Shown: positions 44,834 to 56,420, numbered from the stretch's first letter. The stretch is DNA of 64,000 nucleotides from Clostridium sp. JN-9 (GCF_004103695.1 NZ_CP035280.1:186001-250000), one strand, 5' to 3'. The notes: generated from the sequence alone by a model not told the origin. Program-made: numbers and translations.

Positions 44834-45982
44834 ATGAATAAAATAAAGATAATTACAATTTTTGGAACAAGACCTGAAGCCATAAAAATGGCACCCTTAG
44901 TAAGGGAATTAAATAATATGCCCGAAATTCAAAATAAGGTGTGTGTTACTGCCCAGCATAGACAGATGCTTGATCAGGTACTTGAATTATTTAATATCAC
45001 TCCGGATTTTGATTTAAATATAATGAAAACAAAGCAAAGCTTAACAGGTATTACAACAAGAGTATTAAGCGGACTAGAGGAAATTTTTGATAAGGAAAAA
45101 CCAGATCTAATATTAGTTCATGGTGATACAACAACAACATTTGCAGGTGCACTTGCTGCATTTTATAAAAAGATTAAAGTTGGTCATGTAGAGGCTGGAT
45201 TAAGGACACATGATAAATATTTTCCTTTCCCTGAAGAGATGAACAGAAAATTGACTGGGGCCATTGCAGACATGCATTTTGCACCTACAACAGGGGCAAA
45301 GGAAAATTTAAAAAAGGAAGGAGTGGATGAGAAAAATATATTTGTAACTGGTAACACTGTTATTGATGCTATGAAGTATACAGTTCAGCAGCATTATGTT
45401 TTTGAAAATGAAGAACTTAATAAAATTGACTATGAAGGTAAGAAAGTCATAATGGTAACTGCTCACAGAAGAGAGAACTGGGGAAAGGGCATAGAAAACA
45501 TTTGCGATGCACTTAAAAATATTGTTGAGTCAAATGAAGATGTTGAGCTTGTTTACTTAGTTCATCTTAATCCAGTAGTAAGGGATGTAGTCTATTCAAA
45601 GCTTCAGAACGTTCCAAGAGTACATTTATTACCACCCCTGGATACAAAGGAAACACATAATCTTATGAATAAATGCTTTATGGTAATGACAGATTCAGGT
45701 GGACTTCAGGAGGAAGCACCGCATCTTGGAAAGCCGGTACTGGTATTAAGAAATGTTACGGAGAGACCTGAAGCTGTAAAGGCAGGTACAGTAAAGCTTA
45801 TAGGAACAGATAAGGATAATATTATTAAAAACGGAAATGAATTAATAAGGAATAAAAATGAGTATGAAAGAATGAGCAGAGCCGTAAATCCATATGGAGA
45901 CGGTCTGGCATCAAAAAGAATTACAGAAGCTATTTTATATTATTTTGGAATGAGGGAAAACTGTTTTAAAGAATTTGTATAA
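44834..45982 (+). CDS. wecB: UDP-N-acetylglucosamine 2-epimerase (non-hydrolysing)
   Basis: The 382-aa protein matches WecB/MnaA: KIITIFGTRPEAIKMAPLVR at the start, VHGDTTTTFAGALAAF, GHVEAGLRTHDKYFPFPEE, and the substrate loop DSGGLQEEAPHLGKPVL. It converts UDP-GlcNAc to UDP-ManNAc for teichoic acid linkage units or other wall glycans. It follows the WecA/TagO-type gene in one operon and ends at a short hairpin with a T-run. The protein is cytoplasmic. Confidence 0.96.
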   Translation: MNKIKIITIFGTRPEAIKMAPLVRELNNMPEIQNKVCVTAQHRQMLDQVLELFNITPDFDLNIMKTKQSLTGITTRVLSGLEEIFDKEKPDLILVHGDTTTTFAGALAAFYKKIKVGHVEAGLRTHDKYFPFPEEMNRKLTGAIADMHFAPTTGAKENLKKEGVDEKNIFVTGNTVIDAMKYTVQQHYVFENEELNKIDYEGKKVIMVTAHRRENWGKGIENICDALKNIVESNEDVELVYLVHLNPVVRDVVYSKLQNVPRVHLLPPLDTKETHNLMNKCFMVMTDSGGLQEEAPHLGKPVLVLRNVTERPEAVKAGTVKLIGTDKDNIIKNGNELIRNKNEYERMSRAVNPYGDGLASKRITEAILYYFGMRENCFKEFV

Positions 45983-46004
45983 ACATAAAGTTTGTATATT
46001 TTTT
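45978..46004 (+). terminator. Terminator after wecB
   Basis: A 7-bp stem with a G-U pair (45978-45984 with 45990-45996) overlapping the stop codon is followed by TATTTTTT. Confidence 0.55.
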
Positions 46005-46015
46005 AACAAAATCTA

Positions 46016-46044
46016 TTGATAATTGCATTTTATTTGGGTATAAT
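46016..46044 (+). promoter_or_regulatory. Strong sigma-A promoter for thlA
   Basis: TTGATA at 46016-46021 and TATAAT at 46039-46044 with an exact 17-nt spacer, about 70 nt before the ATG. Thiolase promoters of solvent-producing clostridia are also strong. Confidence 0.75.
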
Positions 46045-46115
46045 GAATGTGTTGACAGAAAACTTTGTAAATTAATATGGTAAATTACCAATTAACAAAA
46101 TAGGAGGTTTTTATA

Positions 46116-47291
46116 ATGAAAGATGTAGTTATAGTTAGTGCTGTAAGAACAGCCGTAGGCACATATGGAGGAGCATTAAAGAGTGTTTCAGCAGTAGACT
46201 TAGGTGCTTTGGTGGTTAAGGAAGCTTTAAAGAGGATAAATTTAGACCCAGCATTAGTTGATGAAGTTATTTTGGGTAATGTGCTTCAGGCTGGACTTGG
46301 ACAGAATCCTGCAAGACAATCTGCTGTAAAAGCTGGTTTACCAGTTGAAATTCCAGCAATGACAATTAATAAAGTCTGTGGTTCCGGATTAAGAACTGTA
46401 AGCCTGGCTGCACAGATAATTAAAGCTGGGGATGCTGATATCATAGTTGCAGGCGGAATGGAAAATATGTCAAGAGCACCATATCTGCTTCCTACAACAA
46501 GATGGGGCCAAAGAATGGGAAATACAACTGTAGTTGATTCAATGATCAATGACGGTCTTTGGGAAATCTTTAACAATTACCATATGGGAATGACTGCAGA
46601 AAATATTGCAGAGCAGTGGAACATAACAAGACAAGATCAGGATGAGTTTGCTTTAGCATCTCAGAAAAAAAGTGAAGCAGCAATTAAATCAGGAAGATTT
46701 AAGGATGAAATAGTTCCAGTAGTTATAAAAACTAAAAAGGGTGAAGTTATTTTTGATCAGGATGAGCACCCAAGATTTGGATCAACAATAGAGGCATTAG
46801 CAAAATTAAAGCCTGCATTTAAAAAGGATGGCACTGTTACAGCAGGAAATGCATCAGGTATTAATGATGGTGCTGCTGCAATAATAGTAATGAGTGCTGA
46901 AAAAGCTGAAGAATTAGGAATAAAGCCAATGGCTACAATAAAATCATATGGAACAAAAGGCCTGGATCCTAAAATTATGGGATATGGACCATTCTATGCT
47001 ACTAAAGCAGCTTTGGAAAAAGCAGATTTAAAAGTTGAAGATTTAGATTTAATAGAAGCTAATGAAGCTTTTGCTGCACAAAGTATAGCAGTTGCCAGAG
47101 ATTTAAAGTTTGATATGAGTAAAGTAAATGTAAATGGTGGAGCAATTGCTTTAGGCCATCCAGTCGGATGTTCAGGAGCAAGAATCCTTACTACTCTTTT
47201 ATATGAAATGGAAAAGAGAGATTCTAAAAAAGGATTGGCAACACTTTGCATTGGCGGAGGAATGGGAACAGCTATTATAGTTGAAAGATAA
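46116..47291 (+). CDS. thlA: Acetyl-CoA acetyltransferase (biosynthetic thiolase)
   Basis: The 391-aa protein is a type II thiolase with the acyl-accepting Cys88 in [10 protein letters not shown], the NEAFAAQ and [14 protein letters not shown] motifs, and the base Cys378 in LCIGGGMG. It condenses two acetyl-CoA to acetoacetyl-CoA, the entry to butyrate and butanol formation. Cys88 and Cys378 are the pair reported to form a redox-switch disulfide in Clostridium acetobutylicum thiolase. It is a single gene with a strong promoter, AGGAGG site and terminator, suited to high expression. Confidence 0.96.
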   Translation: MKDVVIVSAVRTAVGTYGGALKSVSAVDLGALVVKEALKRINLDPALVDEVILGNVLQAGLGQNPARQSAVKAGLPVEIPAMTINKVCGSGLRTVSLAAQIIKAGDADIIVAGGMENMSRAPYLLPTTRWGQRMGNTTVVDSMINDGLWEIFNNYHMGMTAENIAEQWNITRQDQDEFALASQKKSEAAIKSGRFKDEIVPVVIKTKKGEVIFDQDEHPRFGSTIEALAKLKPAFKKDGTVTAGNASGINDGAAAIIVMSAEKAEELGIKPMATIKSYGTKGLDPKIMGYGPFYATKAALEKADLKVEDLDLIEANEAFAAQSIAVARDLKFDMSKVNVNGGAIALGHPVGCSGARILTTLLYEMEKRDSKKGLATLCIGGGMGTAIIVER

Positions 47292-47340
47292 AAGTTTTAA
47301 GTTAAAAGTTTAAGTTAAAAGTTTAAGTTAAAAGTTCAAA
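47291..47340 (+). repeat. Short tandem repeat of a 13-bp unit after thlA
   Basis: About three copies of AAAAGTTTAAGTT run from 47291 to 47329, and a fourth diverged copy forms the start of the terminator stem. Confidence 0.7.
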
Positions 47341-47383
47341 TGGCAAAGTTCAGGTATTGTTCTTTGCTGTTTGAACTTTTTTT
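47330..47383 (+). terminator. Intrinsic terminator after thlA
   Basis: A 19-bp stem with few mismatches (47330-47348 with 47362-47380) is followed by a T-run. Confidence 0.85.
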
Positions 47384-47647
47384 AGTTTACTGTTATATAG
47401 AATGTAATTATATATATATTTATGAAATAAAAGTTAATATTTTGTTAAGTATTAAAAAAAAAATAAATAATCTGCATAACTTATAGTCAATAAATTAAAA
47501 ATAGATATAAGGGAATTCACAGAAATAATGGGGAATTAGATCATAGGTTTTAATGTAATTAAACATTTAGTCAATAAACTATAAAGAAATGTAAAATTAG
47601 TTAAAAAAATAAATAATTTAGAAAATTTTATATTTATCATAAATTGA
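47384..47647. other. AT-rich spacer left of the insertion sequence
   Basis: About 260 nt of very AT-rich sequence with no reading frame, ribosome binding site or strong hairpin. It ends at the 8-bp target duplication (47640-47647) of the insertion element. Confidence 0.4.
47640..47647. repeat. Target-site duplication, left copy
   Basis: TAAATTGA here is repeated exactly at 49393-49400 on the other side of the insertion element. Eight bp is the usual IS66-family duplication length. Confidence 0.9.
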
Positions 47648-47783
47648 GTAACTATTCAGCTATTAAAATAATTTAAATTTACTGTTATTATTAATTTATT
47701 GAAAAAAAGCCTTCCATTTATCATTATTTTTTGGTATCATAAAGCCTGTCTTGCAAAAACTAATGATAAGGTGGTGACACATC

Positions 47784-49256
47784 GTGAGTGAAGGCCAAAT
47801 CATCGAGATTTACAATCAAGGTGTATCTCAGGTTATAGGTGTTATTAAAGAATTATCAAATCAAATTAAAGAACTACAATCTCAAGTAGAAACACTTTCT
47901 AAAGAGAATAAGGCTCTAAACGAGCGTGTAAAATCATTAGAAAGCCAAGTCAACAAAAACAGTAGTAATAGCAGTAAACCTCCATCGTCAGATGGCTTTA
48001 AAAAGAAGACTAAAAGTTTAAGAACAAAATCAGGTAAAAAACCTGGCGGTCAAAGGGGTCATGAGGGAACAACATTGTGTTTACATGATACTCCTGATGA
48101 AATTGAAATTCACAATGTTGAATTCTGTACTGAATGCGGAGCATCCCTAAAGGATGTACCTCCTGAAAGATATATTGTTCGTCAAATTATAGATATACCA
48201 GATGTAAAAGTTAAAATTGTAGAGCATAGAGCAGAAGTTAAAATATGTCCTCATTGTAAAAGTAAAAATACAGCTGCTTTCCCAGAAGAAATAAAGAATA
48301 CAGTTCAATATGGAGAACGCCTAAAAGCGATAGCTGTTTACTTAACTCAATATCAGTTGATTCCGTATAAACGTGCTGTTGAACTCATTGAGGATTTATT
48401 TAACCATCATTTAAGTCAAGGTAGTATGGTAACCTTCAATCAAGACTGTCATGATAATTTACAAGCTATAACAAATAGGATTAGAAATAGCCTTACCTCA
48501 TCTACAGGAGCAGTTCATTTTGATGAAACTGGTATTTATATAGATAAAAAACGCCAGTGGCTTCATGTTGCTTCTAATAAAAATCTTACATATTATGAAT
48601 GCCATGAAAAGCGTGGTAAAAAGGCTATTGATGATATTACAATACTTCCAAACTTTACTGGGACGGCAGTCCATGATGGTTTTAAAACTTATTTTAAGTA
48701 TACTAACTGCAATCATGCTCTATGTAATGCTCATATATTAAGAGAACTTAATGGTATAACTGAATTACAAGGTCAAAACTGGGCAAAGCCAATGAAAAAT
48801 CTATTGTTAGATATAAAAAAAGAAGTAGATTTAGCTAATAACAAACAAAATGCTTTACCTTTAGATAAAATTCAGGATTTTGAATCTAAGTATGATAAAA
48901 TACTTAAAGCTGGCATTGACGAAGACTATGCTAAAAACATTGAATTATATTCTAAAAAGAAGGTAAAGAAAAGTGCCAGTCTTAATTTACTCAATAGATT
49001 AAATGGCTATAAGGAACAAATACTTGCTTTCATGTATGACTTTGATATACCTTTTGATAATAACTTAGCAGAACGTGATTTACGTATGGCTAAAGTTAAG
49101 CAAAAGATTTCAGGCACCTTTAGAAGTTCTGCTGGAGCTAACGCTTTTACTAGAATCCGTGGATATGTATCTACTGTAAGAAAACAAGGCAAAAATGCCT
49201 TGGATTGCATAAAATCAACATTTACAGTGAATCAATTTGATCCAACTTTGACGTAA
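47784..49256 (+). CDS. IS66-family transposase
   Basis: The 490-aa protein starts at GTG behind AAGGTGGTG. It has an N-terminal coiled coil (residues about 15-60) with a Ser/Asn-rich stretch (NKNSSNSSKPPSSDGFKKKT), and zinc-finger cysteines (CTECG, CPHCKSK). The DDE domain follows with Asp in HFDETG, Asp in VHDGFKTY and Glu in NLAERDLR. The C-terminal motif TFRSSAGANAFTRIRGY is typical of IS66 TnpC. It cuts and joins the element ends. Codon choice differs a little from its neighbours, as expected for a mobile gene. Confidence 0.95.
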   Translation: MSEGQIIEIYNQGVSQVIGVIKELSNQIKELQSQVETLSKENKALNERVKSLESQVNKNSSNSSKPPSSDGFKKKTKSLRTKSGKKPGGQRGHEGTTLCLHDTPDEIEIHNVEFCTECGASLKDVPPERYIVRQIIDIPDVKVKIVEHRAEVKICPHCKSKNTAAFPEEIKNTVQYGERLKAIAVYLTQYQLIPYKRAVELIEDLFNHHLSQGSMVTFNQDCHDNLQAITNRIRNSLTSSTGAVHFDETGIYIDKKRQWLHVASNKNLTYYECHEKRGKKAIDDITILPNFTGTAVHDGFKTYFKYTNCNHALCNAHILRELNGITELQGQNWAKPMKNLLLDIKKEVDLANNKQNALPLDKIQDFESKYDKILKAGIDEDYAKNIELYSKKKVKKSASLNLLNRLNGYKEQILAFMYDFDIPFDNNLAERDLRMAKVKQKISGTFRSSAGANAFTRIRGYVSTVRKQGKNALDCIKSTFTVNQFDPTLT

Positions 49257-49315
49257 AAGCTCCGCTTAAAAAGGAACGAAGTACCTCTTTTTGGTGAACC
49301 TAAAATTAATATTAA

Positions 49316-49362
49316 CACCTTACTGTCAGATGCATAAGAATTTGAAAGTAAGGTGCTTTTTT
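49316..49362 (+). terminator. Terminator inside the right end of the insertion sequence
   Basis: A perfect 8-bp stem (49316-49323 with 49348-49355) with a 24-nt loop is followed by CTTTTTTA. Confidence 0.7.
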
Positions 49363-49392
49363 ATATACTTTTTAGGGTAACTGAATAGTTAC

Positions 49393-49400
49393 TAAATTGA
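49393..49400. repeat. Target-site duplication, right copy
   Basis: TAAATTGA identical to 47640-47647. Confidence 0.9.
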
Positions 49401-49532
49401 AGTATTAAAAAATTATATGTCAATATTGATGAAAAATGAATAAAACAAAAGCTATACAGTCGAATTATATGATGAAACCGTATAAACTATGATATTTATA
49501 AAGATTTAGTTTAAATTAAAGAAATACTAGAT

Positions 49533-49561
49533 TTTCTTTCTTACAATAACAACTATATAAT
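49533..49561 (+). promoter_or_regulatory. Possible promoter of the atp operon
   Basis: TATAAT at 49556-49561 has only a weak -35 (TTCTTT) 17 nt upstream. It is the best candidate in the 190 nt between the insertion element and atpI. Confidence 0.35.
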
Positions 49562-49594
49562 AGTTCTATTAATGAAACCCCGGGGGTAAACAAA

Positions 49595-49963
49595 TTGAAT
49601 GATGAAATAAAAAGCATGTTAAAGAAAATTTTTATCTACGATATTGTAGTAGCTATTATATTTTCAGTAATAATTATGGTAGCAATAAGACTTGATTATG
49701 CTGTAATATTTCTTTTGGGTCTGGCAATATCCTTCGGCAGTTTTTATTTAAATGCCTTTACCAGCAATTATGCAATTGAAGGCAGGAGAAAAATGTCGAA
49801 AAGTATTATTGTTTTATCATTCTTTTTAAGGGTAATAGCCGTAGCATTGATTGGAGCTATATTATTTACATTTAATAAGTATTATGTTATAGCTTATATA
49901 TTCGGATATAGTACACATTTCATATCAATTTTAATATATGGCTTAACCATAAAAGAAGAGTGA
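49595..49963 (+). CDS. atpI: ATP synthase subunit I (AtpI-like)
   Basis: The 122-aa protein starts at TTG behind CGGGGGT and has four hydrophobic helices, as expected for the ATP synthase subunit I family. AtpI assists assembly of the c-ring or metal uptake in other bacteria and is dispensable for activity. It is the first gene of the atp operon, just before atpB. Confidence 0.85.
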   Translation: MNDEIKSMLKKIFIYDIVVAIIFSVIIMVAIRLDYAVIFLLGLAISFGSFYLNAFTSNYAIEGRRKMSKSIIVLSFFLRVIAVALIGAILFTFNKYYVIAYIFGYSTHFISILIYGLTIKEE

Positions 49964-49977
49964 AAGGAAGTGAGTAT

Positions 49978-50646
49978 ATGGAGGAAATGAAGGAATTATT
50001 CCAGATACCTTTATTTGGATACAAAATAGGTATAACATCAAGTATATTAATTCAGTGGATAGTTATAATAGCTTTAGGAGTGATTGCTTATTCTTTAACT
50101 AAAAACCTTAAAAAGGTTCCTGATAAAAAACAGGGAGCTGTAGAGATTTTTGTTAATTTCATAGATAATCTTGTAAAAGACAATATGGGCGAAAATGCTA
50201 TGGAGTTTGTACCATATGTTGGTACACTGGTAATATATCTGCTTGTATTAAACTTAGTAGGATTAACAGGGTTTAAAGCACCTACAGAGGATTTCAGTGT
50301 TACACTTGGATTCGCAGCTGTTAGTTTCTTTGTAATTCAGGCTAATTCTATTAAAAAAAATGGGTTAATTTCATATTTTACAGGATATGCAAAACCACTA
50401 GGATTGTTACTGCCAATCAATATACTGGAGAGAATCATGACACCAGTATCATTAAGTCTCCGACTCTTTGGCAATATGACAGCTGGAGCGGTAATATTAG
50501 GTATTGTTTACAGCGGACTAGGAAAGTTTTCAATAGGAATACCAATACCGCTGCATGCGTACTTTGATGTATTTGATGGAACAATCCAAACCGCAATTTT
50601 TGTTATGTTAACAATGATTAATATAAAAATAATTTCAGAAGAGTAA
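49978..50646 (+). CDS. atpB: ATP synthase Fo subunit a
   Basis: The ATG at 49978 follows AAAGGAAG; the GTG at 49960 overlaps the atpI end and is less likely. The 222-aa membrane protein has the conserved [18 protein letters not shown] helix, whose Arg faces the c-ring, and a C-terminal [18 protein letters not shown] helix. Subunit a provides the ion half-channels of the Fo motor in the cytoplasmic membrane. Confidence 0.96.
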   Translation: MEEMKELFQIPLFGYKIGITSSILIQWIVIIALGVIAYSLTKNLKKVPDKKQGAVEIFVNFIDNLVKDNMGENAMEFVPYVGTLVIYLLVLNLVGLTGFKAPTEDFSVTLGFAAVSFFVIQANSIKKNGLISYFTGYAKPLGLLLPINILERIMTPVSLSLRLFGNMTAGAVILGIVYSGLGKFSIGIPIPLHAYFDVFDGTIQTAIFVMLTMINIKIISEE

Positions 50647-50669
50647 TAATTAATAAGGAGGATAAAATT

Positions 50670-50921
50670 ATGAATATTGATTCAAAAGGATTTGTAGCTG
50701 GAATGGCTGCAATAGCAGCTGGTATTGCAGCATTAGGCTGTATAGGTGGAGGTATTGGTACAGGTAATGCAGCAGCAAAAGCTGTTGAAGCTGTAGGAAG
50801 ACAACCAGAGGCAAGTGGTAAGATTACTACTACTATGATTCTTGGTCTTGCACTATCTGAAGCTACTGCAATTTATGCATTCCTTATCGGACTTTTACTA
50901 GTATTTAAAGTTACTTTATAA
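50670..50921 (+). CDS. atpE: ATP synthase Fo subunit c
   Basis: The 83-aa protein is a two-helix hairpin with the loop [10 protein letters not shown] and the ion-binding carboxylate Glu64 in [10 protein letters not shown]. The sodium-type ligand set seen in Ilyobacter (Gln32, Ser66) is not kept: the aligned positions are Thr31 and Ala65. This favours proton coupling. The gene follows ATAAGGAGGATAAA, a strong site suited to the 10 or more copies per complex. Confidence 0.96.
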   Translation: MNIDSKGFVAGMAAIAAGIAALGCIGGGIGTGNAAAKAVEAVGRQPEASGKITTTMILGLALSEATAIYAFLIGLLLVFKVTL

Positions 50922-50971
50922 GAGTTTATTACATAGCATGTGAAGTAACCTGAAGGGAGGCTTCTACTTTA

Positions 50972-51451
50972 ATGAGTGTAGATGGCTTAAGAATTATTGA
51001 GACCATTATCAATCTGTTTATTCTATACTTTATTTTAAAAAAGTTTCTTTTTAAGCCAGTTAATAAAGTTCTAACAGATAGAGAAAATGAAGTAAGTGAT
51101 ACCATAACAAGAACAAAGAAAAATGAGGAAAAATCAAAGAGCCTCTTACTTGAAAATGAAGAAATGATCGGTAAATCCAAGGAAAATGGAAAAGCAATAA
51201 TTGAAGATTATAAAGTTAAAGCAGAAAACATTTCTTCTAATATAGTATCAGAAGCTCATAGTGAAGCAAATCTTATAATGGAAAGAGCAAAAAAGGAAGC
51301 TGAAAGAGAAAAAAATAAAGCCAAGGATGAGATAAAAACCCAGATAGTGGATTTAGCAGTTTTAATGTCTTCAAAAGCTTTGGAAGAATCTATTGATGAA
51401 GAAAAGCAAAGAAAACTAATTGATGATTTTATTTCTAAGGTAGGTATCTAA
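50972..51451 (+). CDS. atpF: ATP synthase Fo subunit b
   Basis: The 159-aa protein has one N-terminal membrane helix (residues about 8-27) followed by a long charged coiled coil rich in Lys and Glu. The b dimer is the stator stalk that links Fo to F1. It ends two nucleotides before atpH. The TGAAGGGAGG site lies upstream. Confidence 0.95.
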   Translation: MSVDGLRIIETIINLFILYFILKKFLFKPVNKVLTDRENEVSDTITRTKKNEEKSKSLLLENEEMIGKSKENGKAIIEDYKVKAENISSNIVSEAHSEANLIMERAKKEAEREKNKAKDEIKTQIVDLAVLMSSKALEESIDEEKQRKLIDDFISKVGI

Positions 51452-51453
51452 TT

Positions 51454-51993
51454 ATGTATGAATATTTAGATAGAAGATATGCTCTGGCACTTTATGAGGT
51501 TGCTGAGGAAAAGGGAAAAGTAGAAATATTTCTGGATGATTTAAGACAGATTGTAAAAGTTTTTGATAATGATGAAGATTTTTTAAAGATAATGAAGCAT
51601 CCAGAGATAAGTATTGCAAGAAAAAAGAAGCTTTTCATCAAAATTTTCAAGGGTAAGATTGATGATGATTTACTTTCATTTTTATTAATTTTAATTGAGA
51701 AGGATAGAATATTGTTTCTCAAAGAAAAGCTGGTAGAAATGGAAAAGATTCATTTAGACAGGAACAATACACTGCTTGCACATGTAAAAACAGTGATTCC
51801 TCTGGATGAGTCACAGAAAAAACAATTAATCAGCAGTCTTGAAAAAAAGTATGATAAAAAAGTTATATTAAAAGAAGAAATAGATAAAAGTGTTATCGGT
51901 GGTGTCTATGTCAGAGTTGGCGATGATGTAATTGATGGTACTTTAAAATCTAAATTACAGGAAATGAAAAAATTAATGCTTAAAAGAGAATAG
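51454..51993 (+). CDS. atpH: ATP synthase F1 subunit delta
   Basis: The 179-aa protein belongs to the OSCP/delta family: [20 protein letters not shown] at the start and [26 protein letters not shown] at 150-175. Delta caps the F1 head and binds the b stalk. It is adjacent to atpF and atpA (10 nt gap). Confidence 0.95.
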   Translation: MYEYLDRRYALALYEVAEEKGKVEIFLDDLRQIVKVFDNDEDFLKIMKHPEISIARKKKLFIKIFKGKIDDDLLSFLLILIEKDRILFLKEKLVEMEKIHLDRNNTLLAHVKTVIPLDESQKKQLISSLEKKYDKKVILKEEIDKSVIGGVYVRVGDDVIDGTLKSKLQEMKKLMLKRE

Positions 51994-52003
51994 AGGTGAG
52001 CCT

Positions 52004-53518
52004 ATGAACATTAAACCTGAAGAAATTACGTCAATAATAAAAAAAGAAATTGAAAAATATGATAATAAAATAGAAACTGTTGATTCAGGTACAATTATTC
52101 AGATAGGTGATGGAATAGCAAGAGTTTATGGATTAAATGATTGTATGGCAGGTGAACTTCTAGAATTCCCAAAAGATGTATATGGAATGGCCCTAAACTT
52201 AGAACAGGATAATGTTGGATGCGTTCTTTTAGGTTCAGAAGAGGGAATAAAAGAAGGAGATATAGTAAAGAGGACAGGAAGAGTTGTGGAAGTGCCTGTT
52301 GGTGAAGCATTAGTGGGCAGAGTTGTTGACGCTTTGGGAAAACCTATTGATGGTAAAGGACCCATATTAACAAATGAAACAAGACCTGTAGAATCACCAG
52401 CCCCAGGCGTTATTGATAGACAATCCGTTAAACAGCCGCTTCAGACTGGAATAAAAGCTATTGATTCAATGATACCTATAGGTAAAGGACAAAGGGAATT
52501 AATTATAGGTGATAGACAAACAGGAAAAACTGCATTGGCAATTGATACTATATTAAACCAGAAGGGTAAAAATGTAAAATGTATTTATGTAGCCATAGGT
52601 CAAAAGCAGTCAACTGTTGCCCATATAGTAAATGATCTGACACAGATGGGGGCTATGGATTATACCATAGTTGTATCTTCAACTGCATCAGAATCAGCAC
52701 CATTACAATATTTAGCACCATATTCAGGATGCAGTATTGGTGAATATTTCATGGATAAAGGTGAAGATGTATTAATAGTATATGATGACTTATCTAAGCA
52801 CGCTGTTGCCTATAGAACAATGTCATTATTACTTAGGAGACCACCAGGAAGAGAAGCTTATCCAGGAGATGTATTTTATCTGCACTCCAGATTACTTGAA
52901 AGAGCTGCAAAACTTTCAAATAAGCTTGGAGGGGGATCACTTACTGCTCTTCCAATAATAGAGACCTTGGCAGGAGATGTAACTGCATATATTCCTACTA
53001 ATGTAATTTCCATAACAGATGGACAGATATTCCTGGAATCAGAATTATTTTATGCAGGACAAAGACCAGCAGTTAATGCAGGTATATCTGTATCAAGAGT
53101 TGGCGGCAGTGCTCAAATAAAAGCAATGAAGCAGGTTGCAGGAACACTTAGACTTGAACTGGCACAATATCGTGAGCTTGCTGCATTTGCACAGTTTGGA
53201 TCAGACCTGGATAAAGAGTCTAAGAGAAGGCTTGAAAAAGGTAAGAGATTAACGGAAATACTTAAACAGCCTCAATACAAACCATTATCAGTTGAAAAGC
53301 AGGTAATGATTTTATATGCAGGTGTTGATAACCATCTTATGGATATACCTGTTAATAAAATCAGAAAGTTTGAAGATGAATTTTTAGCTTATATGGATAC
53401 TCAGCACAGGGAAATTGGAGAAGAAATTAACTCTACAGGTGAATTAACTGATGATATAAAATCAAGGCTAAATGAGGCTATAAATGAGTTTAAAAAAGTT
53501 TTTTTAGCAGAGGAATAG
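52004..53518 (+). CDS. atpA: ATP synthase F1 subunit alpha
   Basis: The 504-aa protein has the nucleotide-binding P-loop [11 protein letters not shown] near residue 169 and the family signature [17 protein letters not shown]. Alpha alternates with beta in the F1 hexamer and holds the non-catalytic nucleotide sites. Its length is normal. The gene follows TAGAGGTGAGCC. Confidence 0.98.
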   Translation: MNIKPEEITSIIKKEIEKYDNKIETVDSGTIIQIGDGIARVYGLNDCMAGELLEFPKDVYGMALNLEQDNVGCVLLGSEEGIKEGDIVKRTGRVVEVPVGEALVGRVVDALGKPIDGKGPILTNETRPVESPAPGVIDRQSVKQPLQTGIKAIDSMIPIGKGQRELIIGDRQTGKTALAIDTILNQKGKNVKCIYVAIGQKQSTVAHIVNDLTQMGAMDYTIVVSSTASESAPLQYLAPYSGCSIGEYFMDKGEDVLIVYDDLSKHAVAYRTMSLLLRRPPGREAYPGDVFYLHSRLLERAAKLSNKLGGGSLTALPIIETLAGDVTAYIPTNVISITDGQIFLESELFYAGQRPAVNAGISVSRVGGSAQIKAMKQVAGTLRLELAQYRELAAFAQFGSDLDKESKRRLEKGKRLTEILKQPQYKPLSVEKQVMILYAGVDNHLMDIPVNKIRKFEDEFLAYMDTQHREIGEEINSTGELTDDIKSRLNEAINEFKKVFLAEE

Positions 53519-53545
53519 TCTAGAATCCTTTGCAGGAGGTGAACT

Positions 53546-54385
53546 ATGGCAGGACTAATTGCTATAAGAAGAAGAATTAAGTCCATTACCAACACAAGAA
53601 AAATTACTAACGCCATGGGGCTCGTTGCCACCGCTAAGCTTAGAAAAACAAGAAGCTTACTTGATATTAATTGTGATTATTATGATTCCTTTGAGGAAAC
53701 TATTAAATTAATAGTGCAAAATGTTGAAAATTATAACATATATACTCATGGTAATGAAAGCAATAAAGAGCTGATTATAGTTTTTACTTCCGATTCGGGA
53801 CTTTGTGGAAGCTTTAATTCAAATGCTGTATCAGAAGCAATTAGGCAGGCATCTGAGAATAAGGATAATTCTTTCATTATGGTGGTTGGACAAAAGGGAA
53901 GAGCATATTTCAAAAAATTGAAATACTCTACTGCAGCAGAATATGTTGGAATTTCTGATCTGCCCTCTTTAAAAGAAGCTAGAATTATTGCTGAACATGC
54001 ATTAAGACTTTATAGGAATGGCGAAGTAGGAAAAATAAAGGTTGTTTATACCAAGTTCCACTCCGCTGTAAAACAAGATGTATTGACAAAAAAGCTGCTT
54101 CCAATAGATTTTACTGCAGTTAATAACAGTAGTATTATTCTTGAACCTGAAGTGAATACTTTACTGGAAGACTTATCAGATACATATATTCAGCAATGTA
54201 TATTAAATTATATGCTTAACTCAAAAGCTAGTGAACAAGGGGCAAGAATGTCTGCCATGAACGGAGCAACTAAAAATGCAAATGACTTATTGGAAAAATT
54301 GCAGCTAAAATATAATAGAGTAAGGCAGAGTTTGATTACTCAGGAAATTTCAGAAATAGTTGGTGGAGCAGAAGCTCAAAAGTAA
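53546..54385 (+). CDS. atpG: ATP synthase F1 subunit gamma
   Basis: The 279-aa protein has the conserved N-terminal helix RRIKSITNTRKITNAMGLVA, the GLCGSFNSNAV region and the C-terminal helix with ARMSAMNGATKNANDLL. Gamma is the rotating central stalk. It follows GCAGGAGGTG and precedes atpD by 12 nt. Confidence 0.97.
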   Translation: MAGLIAIRRRIKSITNTRKITNAMGLVATAKLRKTRSLLDINCDYYDSFEETIKLIVQNVENYNIYTHGNESNKELIIVFTSDSGLCGSFNSNAVSEAIRQASENKDNSFIMVVGQKGRAYFKKLKYSTAAEYVGISDLPSLKEARIIAEHALRLYRNGEVGKIKVVYTKFHSAVKQDVLTKKLLPIDFTAVNNSSIILEPEVNTLLEDLSDTYIQQCILNYMLNSKASEQGARMSAMNGATKNANDLLEKLQLKYNRVRQSLITQEISEIVGGAEAQK

Positions 54386-55801
<1,416 letters not shown>

Positions 55802-55812
55802 GAGAGGATTTT

Positions 55813-56217
55813 ATGGCAGAGACTTTAAAATTAACAATTAAATCTCCTGAAAAAGAACTTTTTAGTGGTGCAGTTATTGAAGTCATCACAGAAGGTGAAG
55901 ATGGTAAGGTAGGAATATTACCTAATCATATACCAATGATCAAGTCTCTAATTCCAACAATAACTGAATTTACTGATGCAGAAGGTAAAAAATATAAAGC
56001 TGTTACTTCCGATGGAGTTATAAAGGTTCTTAATAATGAAGCCGTTATACTCTGTGGAGCCTGTGAATGGCCTGAGGATATAGATATAAAAAGAGCTCAG
56101 GAGTCAAAGTCCAGATCTGAAAAGAGATTACAGGAAAAGCAGAATATTGATATAAAAAGAGCTGAAAACTCTCTTATGAGAGCGCTTGTTAGAATAAAGG
56201 CAAAGGAAATTATATAG
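55813..56217 (+). CDS. atpC: ATP synthase F1 subunit epsilon
   Basis: The 134-aa protein has the beta-sandwich N-terminal domain (LKLTIKSPEKELFSGAVIEV, GKVGILPNHIPMIKSL) and the two-helix C-terminal domain that can brake ATP hydrolysis. It is the last gene of the operon, and a terminator starts at its stop codon. Confidence 0.95.
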   Translation: MAETLKLTIKSPEKELFSGAVIEVITEGEDGKVGILPNHIPMIKSLIPTITEFTDAEGKKYKAVTSDGVIKVLNNEAVILCGACEWPEDIDIKRAQESKSRSEKRLQEKQNIDIKRAENSLMRALVRIKAKEII

Positions 56218-56248
56218 ATTAGAGTAATTTACTCTAGTCTTTTTTTTA
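56217..56248 (+). terminator. Intrinsic terminator of the atp operon
   Basis: A 10-bp stem (56217-56226 with 56230-56239, one G-U pair) is followed by nine T. Confidence 0.88.
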
Positions 56249-56420
56249 TGCATAATTTAATGTAGAAATGAGAAAGCCCCACTTATGCACATTTTTATTT
56301 AAAAACTATATATTAATAATATATTTATTGAATATTTCAAAGGGTATTTGTCCATAATCAAAATAATACAAATTATGAGAGGGGTAAAATATATCTCTGT
56401 TGAGTTATATTGTGTTTATT

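Larger units (their letters stand above)
47648..49392 (+). mobile_element. Complete IS66-family insertion sequence, 1745 bp
   Basis: The ends carry perfect 12-bp terminal inverted repeats, GTAACTATTCAG at 47648-47659 and CTGAATAGTTAC at 49381-49392. An 8-bp duplication flanks them. A single transposase gene fills the element, without the tnpA/tnpB accessory frames of classical IS66; this is the single-gene ISBst12-like layout. All parts are intact, so the insertion looks recent and possibly still mobile. It sits between thlA and the ATP synthase operon and breaks no gene. Confidence 0.95.

Noticed and set aside
47291-47340. CRISPR-like array after thlA
   Set aside because: The 13-bp units are directly adjacent with no spacers, so this is a simple tandem repeat.
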